Source: Streptomyces monashensis (GTDB taxonomy: Bacteria > Actinomycetota > Actinomycetes > Streptomycetales > Streptomycetaceae). From it: DNA of 64,000 nucleotides. The notes beneath the pieces were generated by a model that saw only the letters and a list, made by a program, of their open reading frames with translations, was not told the origin of the DNA and searched no databases. The translations under genes and the position numbers were made by a program. This document shows, one piece after another, positions 32,679 through 41,666 of this stretch. The first letter of the stretch is position 1, and each line of letters starts with the position of its first letter. The DNA lies in the NCBI RefSeq assembly GCF_001866665.1, contig NZ_MLYO01000091.1, forward strand, positions 1 through 64,000, written 5' to 3'.

Positions 32679-33539
32679 TCAGTTGTTCCACGTCTCGTCG
32701 TACGGGTCGTGCGGCGCCGGCACCGGCTGCGCCGAGCTGACCTTCAGGAACGGGATCGGCCCGTTGTTGACCGGGTCCCGGCTCAGCCGGGGGCTGTAGG
32801 AGCCGGTCACCTCCAGCCAGGCGTCCGGCCTCAGCACCGGGGGCAACGTGCCGGTCAGCCCGATCTTGACCGGCTGGGCGTCCGCCGCACAGCAGTTGAG
32901 GGCCATCCGCACCAGATACGGCTGCCCCGAACCGTCCAGCGCGAGGAACCCGGTGACCTGGACCGTCCGCCCGCCCAGGGAACGGCCGTCGCCGTAGGCC
33001 GCGCGGGAGGCGTAGTCGACCAAGGACAACCGGGCGGGCCCGCCGCCGCCGGGCAACGGCCCGAGGCCGTACGGCTTCTGGAGCGCCGTCCCCGAGCGCA
33101 GCGCGCTGTACGAGCCGAGGGCGGGCGGCGCGACGAGGATGAGCGCGAGGAGAGGCAGCAACAGGAGCCAGGAGACCCGGGGTTCGGGGTGGCCATGACC
33201 CTCGTGGGCATGGCCCTCGTGGGCATGGCCCTCGTGGGCGTGGCCTTCGTGGGCATCACCCTCATGGGCATGGCCTTCGTGGGCATCACCCTCATGGGCA
33301 TGGCCTTCGTGGGGATGGCCTTCGTGGGGATGGCCTTCGTGCGTCCGCTGCCGTGGGCGATGCCGCCCGCGCTCGTACCAGACCGTCGCCAGCGCCCCCA
33401 CGATCAGCACCGCCCCCGACGCCAGCAGCAGCGGCTGCAGTCCCCCCTTGACGTACCGCAGATACAGACCGGTGCTGCCCGCGTGCAGCAGCGCGGCGCC
33501 GAGCAGGAACATGACGGCGGCCTGGGACTGGCGGTTCAC
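32679..33539 (-). CDS. TIGR03943-type membrane protein with His-rich repeat
   Basis: A 286-residue putative permease subunit. Two hydrophobic helices (about 8-25 and 36-54), a cytosolic or periplasmic loop made of ten HEGHA-like pentapeptides, a third helix (LLLLPLLALILVAPPAL) and a soluble C-terminal domain (GRTVQVTGFLALDGSG, RMALNCCAADAQPVKIGLTG). GTG 33539 overlaps the permease stop (GTGA), so the pair is coupled. Such pairs are linked to zinc regulation in actinobacteria as I recall, and the histidine loop fits binding of Zn2+, Ni2+ or Co2+. No Zur box was recognised upstream. Confidence 0.8.
   Translation of the reverse strand: MNRQSQAAVMFLLGAALLHAGSTGLYLRYVKGGLQPLLLASGAVLIVGALATVWYERGRHRPRQRTHEGHPHEGHPHEGHAHEGDAHEGHAHEGDAHEGHAHEGHAHEGHAHEGHGHPEPRVSWLLLLPLLALILVAPPALGSYSALRSGTALQKPYGLGPLPGGGGPARLSLVDYASRAAYGDGRSLGGRTVQVTGFLALDGSGQPYLVRMALNCCAADAQPVKIGLTGTLPPVLRPDAWLEVTGSYSPRLSRDPVNNGPIPFLKVSSAQPVPAPHDPYDETWNN
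33192..33341. repeat. Ten tandem 15-bp units encoding HEGHA-like pentapeptides
   Basis: In-frame minisatellite inside the 32679-33539 gene: ten 15-bp units encoding HEGHP x2, HEGHA, HEGDA, HEGHA, HEGDA, HEGHA x3, HEGHG. Very similar at DNA level, so copy number is likely to vary between strains by slippage and always keeps frame. Confidence 0.9.
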
Positions 33540-34555
33540 AGCAGCACCGCCCCGGTCACCACGGCGCCCGCGACGGCCATCGCGAAGGTGGCGGGCGCGA
33601 AGCGCAGGGCGAAGCCGCGGCCGAAGGTGCCGGCCTGCATCGCGAACAGCTTGAGGTCGATCATCGGGCCCACCACCAGGAACACCAGCTTGGCCGTCAG
33701 GGAGAACTGGGTCAGGGACGCCGCGACGAACGCGTCCGCCTCCGAGCAGATGGACAGCAGTACGGCGAGGACGGCGAGGGCGAGGATCGCGACCAGCGGG
33801 TCGGCGGCGGCCGTGCGCAGCCACTGTGCCGGGGCCACCGCCTTCAGCGTCGCGGCGGCCATCGCGCCGAGCACCAGGAACCCGCCCGCGTGCACGGTGT
33901 CGTGCCGGACCGAGTTCCAGAACGCCTCCCCCTTGGTCGCGCCCTCGTGCGCGCCATGGGCCGGCGGGCGCAGCCAGTCGGTGCGGCCCAGCCGCTGCCA
34001 CAGCCAGCCCATCACGCACGCCACCAGCAGACTCGCGGCGAACCGGCCGAGGACCATCTCCGGGTCGCGGGGAAAGGCCACGGCGGTGGCGGTCAGCACG
34101 ATCGGGTTGATGGCCGGGGCGGAGAGCAGGAAGGCGAGGGCGGCGGCCGGGGTGACGCCCCGGCGCACCAGCGCGCCCGCCACCGGCACCGACGCGCACT
34201 CGCAGCCCGGCAGGATCGCGCCCGCGACCCCGGCCACCGGGACGGCGAGGGCGGCGCGGCGCGGCAGGGCGCGCGCGAAGAAGGACGGCGGGACGAACAC
34301 CGCGAGCGCCGCCGAGAGCAGCACGCCGAGCACCAGGAAGGGCAGCGCCTGCATGGTCACCGCGACGAACACCGTCATCCAGCTCTGCATCAGCGGGGTG
34401 CCGAGGAGTCCGCGGATCGGGGACTGGGCGAGCACGGCGAGGAGCAGGGTCAGGACCAGGACCAGCGGGGAGCTGAGCCGGCGGCCCTCCTGACCCGACG
34501 GTGCGTCAGCCGGGCCTGCCTCCGCACCGGGTGGGGCGTCTTCGGTGATGGCCAC
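33536..34555 (-). CDS. Permease of the DUF318/UPF0718 (ArsP-like) family
   Basis: A 339-residue membrane protein with about eight helices in two halves. Each half carries a cysteine/acid motif: ILPGCECASVPVAGALVRRG in the first, and LSICSEADAFVAASL in the second. The family exports or imports small molecules or metals of uncertain identity. It is translated together with the His-rich partner downstream. A poorly conserved N-terminal 28 residues is probably cytosolic. Confidence 0.82.
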   Translation of the reverse strand: MAITEDAPPGAEAGPADAPSGQEGRRLSSPLVLVLTLLLAVLAQSPIRGLLGTPLMQSWMTVFVAVTMQALPFLVLGVLLSAALAVFVPPSFFARALPRRAALAVPVAGVAGAILPGCECASVPVAGALVRRGVTPAAALAFLLSAPAINPIVLTATAVAFPRDPEMVLGRFAASLLVACVMGWLWQRLGRTDWLRPPAHGAHEGATKGEAFWNSVRHDTVHAGGFLVLGAMAAATLKAVAPAQWLRTAAADPLVAILALAVLAVLLSICSEADAFVAASLTQFSLTAKLVFLVVGPMIDLKLFAMQAGTFGRGFALRFAPATFAMAVAGAVVTGAVLL

Positions 34556-34666
34556 GTGCGGTTACCTCCGGCTGGTGTACTCCCTCCCCCTCGGTACGCG
34601 CATGCTTGCGCAGGTGTTCACACCGTTGCTGGAACCACTCTTCTTCTTGGGGCACTCTTTTCCCTC

Positions 34667-36598
34667 GTGGCGAGCGTTCCGAATCAGGGCGGGCAGGGTG
34701 CGCCGCGCGGCGGGCCGAGGGCCCCGCGTGCGCACATGGTGGTGTGCGGTGACGACGGTCTCGCGCACCGGCTGGCCGCCGAGTTGCGCGGGGTCTACGG
34801 CGAGCAGGTCACCCTGGTCGTGCCGCCGGACGAGCGCACCGCCCGCCCGCCGGTGGTCGGGCGGGCCCGGGCGGCGTCGGCGGCGCTGTTCGACCGCGTG
34901 GTGAGCGCGACGGTGGGCCGGGCCGGTGCCGCCGCCGGGGCCACGACACCGCCCGCCGCGAGCGCTCCCGGCGGCGCGGACGGGCCGGACGGGCCCCGGG
35001 TGCTGGAAGCCGTCGGCATCGGCGAGGCCGTGCTCGCCGAGGCCGGGGTGGAGCGGGCCGCCGCGCTCGCCCTCGTCTTCGACGACGACGAGACCAACAT
35101 CCGTGCCGCCCTGACCGCCCGCCGGCTCAACCCGCGGCTGCGCCTGGTGCTGCGGCTCTACAACCGCCGGCTGGGCCAGCACATCGAGGAACTCCTCGAC
35201 CAGGCGGCCGCGTTGGCGACGGGCGACGGCGAGAGCGAGGGCGGCACGGACGCCTCCACGACCGTGCTGTCGGACGCCGACACCGCCGCGCCCGCGCTCG
35301 CCGCGACCGCCGTCACGGGCACCAGCAAGGTCGTCCAGACCGAGGGCCTGCTGCTGCGGGCCGTGGAACGCCCGCTGTCCGCCGACGGGCGGCCCGCCGG
35401 CTCCGGGCTGTACACGCTGGCCCTGCTGTCGGCGGGCGACCGGTCCGGCGGGGAGGGCCCGGACGGCAACGGGGAGCAGGAGACGCGGCTGCTGCCCGAC
35501 GACGAGGAGGTCGCGCGGGCCGGCGGGCGCACGGCGCTGGTGCTGGAGCAGGCGTCGGCGGCGGGCGGCCCGGCGGCGGCCACGACCGGCAGCCGCGGGG
35601 CGAACGGGCGCGGGGTGGGCGGCGTACCGCCGCTCGCCTCGCTGTTCTCACGCCGGCTGCGGTGGTCGCTGGCGGGCATGGTGGCCTGCGTGGTCGCGCT
35701 CGCCGTCGCGCTGTGGCTGGTGAGCGGGATCCAGCCGCTGCGCGCCTTCTACTACACCCTGCTCGATCTGCTCGCCATCGACGATCCGGCCAAGAAGGCG
35801 CCCCTCGGCCGGCAGCTCCTCCAACTCCTGTCCGCGCTGGTCGGGTTGCTGCTGCTGCCGGTGCTGCTGGCGGCCGTCCTCGAAGCGCTGGGCACCTTCC
35901 GCACCGCCTCCGCCCTGCGCAAGCCGCCTCGCGGCCTCGGCGGGCACGTCGTGCTGCTCGGGCTGGGGAAGATCGGCACCCGGGTCATGACCCGGCTGCG
36001 CGAACTGAACGTCCCCGTCGTGTGCGTGGAGTCCGACCCGGAGGCACGCGGGCTCGCGACCGCGCGCCGGCTGCGGGTGCCGGTGGTCCTCGGCGACGTC
36101 ACCCAGGAGGGCGTCCTGGAGGCCGCCAAGATCCACCGGGCGTACGCCCTCCTCGCCGTGACCAGCGCCGACACCACCAACCTGGAGGCCGTGCTGTACG
36201 CGCGCACCGTACGGCCCGATCTGCGGGTGGTGCTGCGGCTCTACGACGACGACTTCGCCACCGCCGTCTACCGCACCCTGCGGACCGCGTACCCGCACGC
36301 GCTGACCCGGAGCCGGAGCGTCACGCACCTGGCCGCGCCCGCGTTCGCCGGGGCGATGCTCGGCCGGCAGGTGGTGGGCGCGATCCCCGTGGGCCGCCGG
36401 GTCCTGCTCTTCGCCTCCCTGGACGTGGCCGGCCATCCCCAGCTGGAGGGCCGCACCGTCCGCGAGGCCTTCCGGGCCGGCTCCTGGCGGGCCCTGGCCC
36501 TGGAGGGCCGCACCGACACGGCCCCGGACCATGTGCTGGAGAAGGGGGACCGCGTCGTCGTCGCGGCCACCCGCAGAGGCCTCGCGGAACTGCGCTGA
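34667..36598 (+). CDS. Two-helix membrane protein with tandem TrkA-N/RCK domains
   Basis: A 643-residue protein. N-terminal Rossmann (RCK-like) domain 24-165 (MVVCGDDGLAHRLAAEL, NPRLRLVLRLYNRRLG), a low-complexity region, two transmembrane helices (about 332-353 and 385-410) separated by FYYTLLDLLAIDDPAKK, then a second RCK domain from 426 (HVVLLGLGKIGTRVMTRL, DVTQEGVLEAAKI) and a TrkA-C-like end (LEKGDRVVVAAT). The layout is helix-pore-helix-RCK as in gated K+ channels or CASTOR/POLLUX relatives, but no TVGYG filter is present. GTG 34667 is favoured by similarity; ATG 34736 is the alternative. Confidence 0.75.
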   Translation: MASVPNQGGQGAPRGGPRAPRAHMVVCGDDGLAHRLAAELRGVYGEQVTLVVPPDERTARPPVVGRARAASAALFDRVVSATVGRAGAAAGATTPPAASAPGGADGPDGPRVLEAVGIGEAVLAEAGVERAAALALVFDDDETNIRAALTARRLNPRLRLVLRLYNRRLGQHIEELLDQAAALATGDGESEGGTDASTTVLSDADTAAPALAATAVTGTSKVVQTEGLLLRAVERPLSADGRPAGSGLYTLALLSAGDRSGGEGPDGNGEQETRLLPDDEEVARAGGRTALVLEQASAAGGPAAATTGSRGANGRGVGGVPPLASLFSRRLRWSLAGMVACVVALAVALWLVSGIQPLRAFYYTLLDLLAIDDPAKKAPLGRQLLQLLSALVGLLLLPVLLAAVLEALGTFRTASALRKPPRGLGGHVVLLGLGKIGTRVMTRLRELNVPVVCVESDPEARGLATARRLRVPVVLGDVTQEGVLEAAKIHRAYALLAVTSADTTNLEAVLYARTVRPDLRVVLRLYDDDFATAVYRTLRTAYPHALTRSRSVTHLAAPAFAGAMLGRQVVGAIPVGRRVLLFASLDVAGHPQLEGRTVREAFRAGSWRALALEGRTDTAPDHVLEKGDRVVVAATRRGLAELR

Positions 36599-36610
36599 CC
36601 CGTATGGGGG

Positions 36611-38410
36611 TTACGCCCTGGGCAGGTGCCGCGCCGCGAAGTCCATCTCCAGCCGGACCTGCTTGATGCGCTCGTCCACGACCAGGGAGCCGTGGCCGGC
36701 GTCGTAGCGGTAGACCTCGTGGGTGGCGCCGCGGGCGTCCAGGCGCTTGACGTAGTTGTCGATCTGGCGGATCGGGCAGCGGGGGTCGTTGACACCGGCC
36801 GAGATGTAGACCGGGGCCTTGACCGCGTCGACGTACGTCAGCGGGGAGGACGCCTCGAAGCGCTCCGGGACCTCCTCCGGGGTGCCGCCCAGCAGGGTGC
36901 GGTCCATGGCCTTCAGTGCCTCCATCTCGTCGTGGTACGCGGTGACGTAGTCCGCGACGGGCACGACCGCGATGCCCACCGTCCAGGCGTCGGGCTGGGT
37001 GCCGATGCCGAGCAGGGTGAGATAGCCGCCCCAGGAGCCGCCGGTGAGGACCAGGCGCTCGGGGTCGGCGAGACCGGAGGAGACCGCCCAGTCGCGGACC
37101 GCCGCCACGTCCTCCAGCTCGATCAGGCCGACCCGGTGCTTGAGGGCGTCGGTCCAGGCACGGCCGTATCCTGTGGAGCCGCGGTAGTTGACCCGGACCA
37201 CCGCGTACCCCTCGTCGACCCAGGCGGCCGGGCCCGCGGCGAAGGAGTCGCTGTCGTGCCAGGTCGGACCGCCGTGCAGGTCGAAGACCGTGGGCAGCGG
37301 GCCGGTGGCGCCCGCGGGCTTCTGGATCAGGGCGTGGATACGGCCGCCGGGGCCCTCCACCCAGGCGTCCTCCACCGCCACCGACGGCGGGCACCGCAGG
37401 CCGGGCGGGTCCAGGACGACCCCGCCGGACGTGGAGCGCACGGCCGGCGGCTCCTGGGCCGACGACCACAGGTACTCCACGCTGCCGTCGGGGCGGGCCG
37501 TGGCGCCCGACACCGTGCCGGGCGGGGTGGGGATGCGGGTCAGCTCGCGGCTCGCCAGGTCGAGGCGGAACAGCTCGCTGCGGGCCTCGAAGCCGTGCGC
37601 GACAAGCAGGGCCGAGCCGTCCGGGTACCACTCGGCGCTGACGTCGCCCGGCAGCTCCAGGGCGAGGTCGGTCTCCTCGCCCGTCGCCACGTCCCACACC
37701 ATGGGCTCCCAGCGGCCCCGGCGCTGATGGCCGATGAGCAGCCGGGTGTCGCCGTCGACCGGGGCGAAGCCGAGCACCTCCAGGCCCAGCTCCTCGGTGC
37801 CGCCCTTGGTGTCGTCCAGCTCGGCGACCGTCGTGCCGTCCGGGCGCAGCACGCGCAGCGCCGCGTGCATGGCGTCGCCGTGCTCGGTGTGCTCGACGGC
37901 GATCAGGGAGCCGTCGTGCGAGAGGTCGCCGACGCCCGCCGACTCGCGGTGGCGGTAGATCTCGGCCGTGGCCTCGCCGGCGCGGGCGAGGTGGATCGTC
38001 GTACCGTCCTCGTCCGTGGAGCGGCCGACCACCGCCGTGCGCCCGTCGCGGGCGAGGGCCAGCCCGGCCGGGTAGGAGGGGGCGAGGCCGGGGACCGCCG
38101 GCTCGGCCGCGCCGCCCGCGAAGGGCTGACGGCGCCAGACGCCGAACTCGTCGCCGTCCTTGTCGTCGAACCACCAGATCCAGGTGCCGTCCGGGGAGAG
38201 CACGCCGTCCGTCGTGCCGTTCGGCCGGTCCGTCGCCTGGCGCTGCTCGCCCGTCGCGCGGTCCCAGGCATACAGCTCGTACGTCCCCGTCGCGTTCGAC
38301 ACGAACAGGGAGCGGTCCGGCGCGTCCTCCGCCCAGTCGGGCAGCGACACCCGCGGCGCCCGGAAGCGCTTCTCCCAGTCCGGCAGGTCCTGCGTGTTGC
38401 TCTCGCTCAT
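36611..38410 (-). CDS. S9-family serine peptidase (prolyl-oligopeptidase type)
   Basis: A 599-residue cytoplasmic protein. N-terminal beta-propeller (about 20-330) with WDRATGEQRQ- and LSPDGTWIWW-type blades, and C-terminal alpha/beta hydrolase with LHGGPTWHDSD, YRGSTGYG, the nucleophile elbow TGGSWGGYLT and the histidine in YDAGHGS. ATG 38410 (MSESNTQ) is chosen over ATG 38422 by similarity. It cleaves or deacylates short peptides in related enzymes; substrate here unknown. Confidence 0.88.
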   Translation of the reverse strand: MSESNTQDLPDWEKRFRAPRVSLPDWAEDAPDRSLFVSNATGTYELYAWDRATGEQRQATDRPNGTTDGVLSPDGTWIWWFDDKDGDEFGVWRRQPFAGGAAEPAVPGLAPSYPAGLALARDGRTAVVGRSTDEDGTTIHLARAGEATAEIYRHRESAGVGDLSHDGSLIAVEHTEHGDAMHAALRVLRPDGTTVAELDDTKGGTEELGLEVLGFAPVDGDTRLLIGHQRRGRWEPMVWDVATGEETDLALELPGDVSAEWYPDGSALLVAHGFEARSELFRLDLASRELTRIPTPPGTVSGATARPDGSVEYLWSSAQEPPAVRSTSGGVVLDPPGLRCPPSVAVEDAWVEGPGGRIHALIQKPAGATGPLPTVFDLHGGPTWHDSDSFAAGPAAWVDEGYAVVRVNYRGSTGYGRAWTDALKHRVGLIELEDVAAVRDWAVSSGLADPERLVLTGGSWGGYLTLLGIGTQPDAWTVGIAVVPVADYVTAYHDEMEALKAMDRTLLGGTPEEVPERFEASSPLTYVDAVKAPVYISAGVNDPRCPIRQIDNYVKRLDARGATHEVYRYDAGHGSLVVDERIKQVRLEMDFAARHLPRA

Positions 38411-38654
38411 CGCCCCAGTCATGCGCCCATACTGCCTGGCCGCGCGGACAATTGTGTGGCGAGTGTCCGCAGCCTGTGGACAACTTTCGGCTCATGACCG
38501 CACAGCGCCCTTCGCTGTCCGTCCCGTCGAACCGGCGGGCGGACAAACGTGCCATGTGGGACGGGGGATCCCCCCACGCCCCTCAGGCAGTCGTCAAGGG
38601 CTAACGGGCGCCCCGCGGGCGGGCGCCGGGCGGGGGCGCCGTACCGTGGAGGGC

Positions 38655-39455
38655 GTGTACCGCTTTCTGCTGACACCCCGCTGGTGGGGCATCAACGTCT
38701 TCGTGCTGCTCGCCATCCCGTTCTGCATCTTCATGGGGTCGTGGCAGCTGAGCCGGTTCGAGGGGCGGGTGCACGACAGCCGCACCGCGACCAAGCAGGC
38801 CGCCTCCGACCAGCGGGAGACCGCGAAGCCGCTGGACACGATGCTGCCCGTGGACCAGGCGACCTCCGGCCGCCGGGTCAGCGCGCACGGGCGGTACGGC
38901 ACCCAGCTGCTGGTGCCCGGCCGGCAGCTCGACGACAGGAACGGCTTCTACGTCCTCACGCTGCTGCGCACCGACTCCGGCAAGGCCCTGCCGGTCGTAC
39001 GGGGCTGGCTGCCGGGCACGGCGGACGCGGCGAAGGCCCCGGCCCCGCCGGCCGGTGAGGTCACCGTCACCGGCGCGCTGCAGGCCTCCGAGACGCCCGG
39101 CGACAACGGGGTCAGCGCGGCCGGCGGACTCCCGTCGGGCCAGACGGCGGCGATCAGCTCGGCGTCGCTGGTCAACCTGGTGCCGTACAAGCTGTACGAC
39201 GCCTGGATCACCCTCGACACGGCCGACTCCGGCATGAAGCCCGTCCCCGCGACCGCCCCGGCGGGCAGCGGCCTGGACCTGAAGGCCTTCCAGAACCTCG
39301 GCTACACCGGCGAGTGGTTCGTCTTCGCGGGCTTCGTGGTCTTCATGTGGTTCCGCCTGCTGCGGCGCGAGGCGGAGGCGGTACGGGACGCCGCGCTGGG
39401 CCTGGTGCCGGAGGAGCCGCAGGACACGGCTCCGGCACCGGTGAGCGCTCCGTAG
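38655..39455 (+). CDS. SURF1-family cytochrome oxidase biogenesis protein
   Basis: A 266-residue protein with a helix at each end (about 11-30 and 219-238) and a soluble domain between. Motifs: LTPRWWGINVFVLLAIPFCI, GSWQLSRFEGR, GRRVSAHGRY, RGWLPG, and the C-terminal NLGYTGEWFVFAGFVVFMWF. SURF1 assists heme a3 insertion into the aa3 oxidase. GTG 38655 is preceded by TACCGT and exactly 7 nt, so a leaderless mRNA is likely. Confidence 0.88.
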   Translation: MYRFLLTPRWWGINVFVLLAIPFCIFMGSWQLSRFEGRVHDSRTATKQAASDQRETAKPLDTMLPVDQATSGRRVSAHGRYGTQLLVPGRQLDDRNGFYVLTLLRTDSGKALPVVRGWLPGTADAAKAPAPPAGEVTVTGALQASETPGDNGVSAAGGLPSGQTAAISSASLVNLVPYKLYDAWITLDTADSGMKPVPATAPAGSGLDLKAFQNLGYTGEWFVFAGFVVFMWFRLLRREAEAVRDAALGLVPEEPQDTAPAPVSAP

Positions 39456-39470
39456 GAGGCGCCGCCGGGG

Positions 39471-40634
39471 TCACGACGCCGCCAGCACCCCGGTGTAGTA
39501 CACGGTCCCCGCGCACGCCTGCGGCACCGTCGCCGAGGCCGTCGGCGAGCCGCCCTGGGCGGTGTGCGTGACCACGACACTGCCCTGGGCCAGGCCTTGC
39601 TCCGTGCCCAGCTGGGTCGTCGTGCCCGACGTCGTACCGCCCGAGCCCGAGCCCGTGGTGCCGGACGCGCCCGCCTCCGGGGTGGGGCTCGGGTCCGGCG
39701 ACGGGCCGCCGGTGGAGCCGGTGGTGGAGCCGCCCGTGGTGGTGGAGCCGCCGGAGGTGGGACAGGTCTGCGAGGGCACGAAGGCGAACTTCTCCTCGTA
39801 CGCCGCACCGGGCCGCAGCACCAGCCCGGAGACCTCCAGCGCCGGGTCGGGCAGCCCGGTCGCCGCGTCCCCGGCCACGTGCCGGGCGGTGGTGATCCTC
39901 GCCGGGTCGGCCGCGCCCTGGGCGGTGGGCGTGACCTTGCCCGCGCCGCCGACGGTGCAGGCGGCGGAGGAGGTGTTGGTGACCTGGAACGTGCCGTAGA
40001 CGACGCCCGCGGTGTCGGGCGCGGCGGCGCTGCCGGTCGCGGAGCCCAGCTGCGCGGCCTTGCACACCGGTACGCCGCTCGAGGAGAGCGTGGCACTCGG
40101 GTCGGCGCCCGCGGAGCCGGTGGCGGCGCCGCCGCCCCTGCCCTTCTCGCCGGTCCTGCCGGGCTGCCTGCCGGGCCTGGCGCTCGCGCCGCCCCCGTCC
40201 TTCGCCCCGCCGGTGTCGCCGCCCTGCGCCCGGTCCTGCCCGGTGCCGCCCTGGGCCTGGGAGGACTGGCCGGCCATGGCGGTGTCGGGGTGGGAGCCGC
40301 CGGATTCCGAGACGTGCACGAGGGCCGGGATCGCGGTGCCGAAGAACAGGGCCGCGGCGGCCATCCCGACGACGGCCTGCCGCTTGCGGGCCCGCCGGGC
40401 CGGCACCGCGCGCCGCAGGTGCTCCAGCGCACCGGACCGCGGCTCGATGTCGTCGACGACGGAGTGCAGCATGCGCCGCAGCGCGAGCTCGTCGTCGCCG
40501 AGGCCGCCGAGCTCCGCTCCGAGCCCGTCCGGATCCGGGCCGAGCCCCTCGGCGTTCTTCTCGTCGGGGCCGTGGTTCACAGTTCCGTTCCCAGCGTGCG
40601 ATTGCTTGTGCTCGTCCTCGTCGTACCGCCTCAT
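39471..40634 (-). CDS. Single-span membrane protein paired with sigma factor, putative anti-sigma
   Basis: A 387-residue protein: acidic cytosolic N-terminus of about 86 residues with LALRRMLHSVVDDIEPRSGA, one transmembrane helix (AVVGMAAAALFFGTAIPALV), a long Gly/Ser/Asp-rich linker and an extracytoplasmic domain (VYGTFQVTNTSSAACTVGG, FVPSQTC) with several cysteines. It starts 16 nt after the sigma-factor gene and is co-transcribed. The topology fits an anti-sigma factor, but no ZAS motif (HxxxCxxC) is seen, so this role is inferred from context only. Confidence 0.7.
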   Translation of the reverse strand: MRRYDEDEHKQSHAGNGTVNHGPDEKNAEGLGPDPDGLGAELGGLGDDELALRRMLHSVVDDIEPRSGALEHLRRAVPARRARKRQAVVGMAAAALFFGTAIPALVHVSESGGSHPDTAMAGQSSQAQGGTGQDRAQGGDTGGAKDGGGASARPGRQPGRTGEKGRGGGAATGSAGADPSATLSSSGVPVCKAAQLGSATGSAAAPDTAGVVYGTFQVTNTSSAACTVGGAGKVTPTAQGAADPARITTARHVAGDAATGLPDPALEVSGLVLRPGAAYEEKFAFVPSQTCPTSGGSTTTGGSTTGSTGGPSPDPSPTPEAGASGTTGSGSGGTTSGTTTQLGTEQGLAQGSVVVTHTAQGGSPTASATVPQACAGTVYYTGVLAAS

Positions 40635-40650
40635 GCCGGCCCTCGCTCGC

Positions 40651-41331
40651 TCATGCCGGTGCCTCCATGGCCACCCGCAGCGCGGCGATGCCCCGCGAAC
40701 CGTACGCCTTCACCGAGCCCAGGGAGATCCCGAGGCTCTCGGCGACCTGCGCCTCGGTCATGTCCGCGAAGTAGCGCAGCACCAGGACCTCGCGCTGGCG
40801 GCGCTGGAGGCCCTTCATCGCCTTGATGAGGTCGCGGCGCTCCAGCTGGTCGTAGGCGCCCTCCTCCGCGCTGGCCATGTCGGGCATCGGCTTGGAGAGC
40901 AGCTTCAGGCCGAGGATGCGCCGGCGCAGCGTGGAGCGGGAGAGGTTGACGACCGTCTGGCGCAGGTAGGCGAGGGTCTTCTCCGGGTCGCGCACGCGTT
41001 TGCGGGCGGAGTGCACGCGGATGAAGGCCTCCTGTACGACGTCCTCGCAGGAGGCGGTGTCGTCGAGGAGCAGCGCGGCCAGGCCCAGCAGCGAGCGGTA
41101 GTGGGCGCGGTAGGTCTCGGTGAGGTGGTCGACGGTGGTCCCGGCGACCGCGTCCGCCGCGGCCTCCTCGGCTCCGGCTTCGTCTCGCTGACTCGGTATG
41201 CGGGCGGGCCGCGCGGCGGGCATGGGCGCGATCACCGGCATGCCGCCGGGCGTGCGGGGCCGGAGCGCCGCACGGGGCGGCCGGAGTGCCGCGGTGCCGC
41301 GGGCCGCGCTGAGTTCGAGTACCTCTGCCAC
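40651..41331 (-). CDS. RNA polymerase sigma factor (SigE-like/ECF type)
   Basis: A 226-residue sigma factor. A Pro/Ala-rich N-terminus of about 70 residues precedes region 2 (YRAHYRSLLGLAALLLDD, CEDVVQEAFIRVH, KTLAYLRQTVVNLSRS) and region 4 (LQRRQREVLVLRYFADMTEA, QVAESLGISLGSVKAYGSRG). There is no region 1 or 3. It probably directs a small regulon under control of the membrane protein encoded next. It is preceded by a 335-bp gap with no gene. Confidence 0.88.
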   Translation of the reverse strand: MAEVLELSAARGTAALRPPRAALRPRTPGGMPVIAPMPAARPARIPSQRDEAGAEEAAADAVAGTTVDHLTETYRAHYRSLLGLAALLLDDTASCEDVVQEAFIRVHSARKRVRDPEKTLAYLRQTVVNLSRSTLRRRILGLKLLSKPMPDMASAEEGAYDQLERRDLIKAMKGLQRRQREVLVLRYFADMTEAQVAESLGISLGSVKAYGSRGIAALRVAMEAPA

Positions 41332-41513
41332 GCCTGTTGGACGCGTCTCCCCCCGCCAGGGTTGTACGTGCCGGGCGCCACATATGCGACAACCGACGGT
41401 GCTTCGAGAGCCGTCATGCGTCCCGCTCTTCCCCTATGTCCGATGTGGACCAGGCGTCCCCACGCCCGGTCCGCTCACGGCGTCCCCGCGCCCGAAGAGT
41501 GACCGCAAAGACG

Positions 41514-41548
41514 CTCCCCGCCCCGCGCACGGTTGCGGGGGCGGGGAG
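41514..41548 (-). terminator. Hairpin terminator downstream of ask-asd
   Basis: CTCCCCGCCCCGC (41514-41526) pairs with GCGGGGGCGGGGAG (41535-41548) with one bulged G and an 8-nt loop; on the minus strand it is followed by CGTCTTTG. It lies 119 nt beyond the asd stop. It is the only clear feature in the gene-free stretch 41332-41666, which should also contain the sigma-gene promoter. Confidence 0.55.
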
Positions 41549-41666
41549 GGAAATCCTCTGTCGCCGCGATCCAGTGGATCAAGTGGTTCGGACCATGCTT
41601 CCGGCCACACTTCTTACGCGGATCCTATAAACCTCTTGCCGTCTTCCGGACACGGTGGCCGAATCC

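Noticed and set aside
33181..33360. Tandem repeat read as a hydrophobic plus-strand peptide (VGMAL/VGMAF units) or as a CRISPR-like array
   Set aside because: Units are contiguous 15-mers without spacers and encode the HEGHA repeat of a real minus-strand protein.
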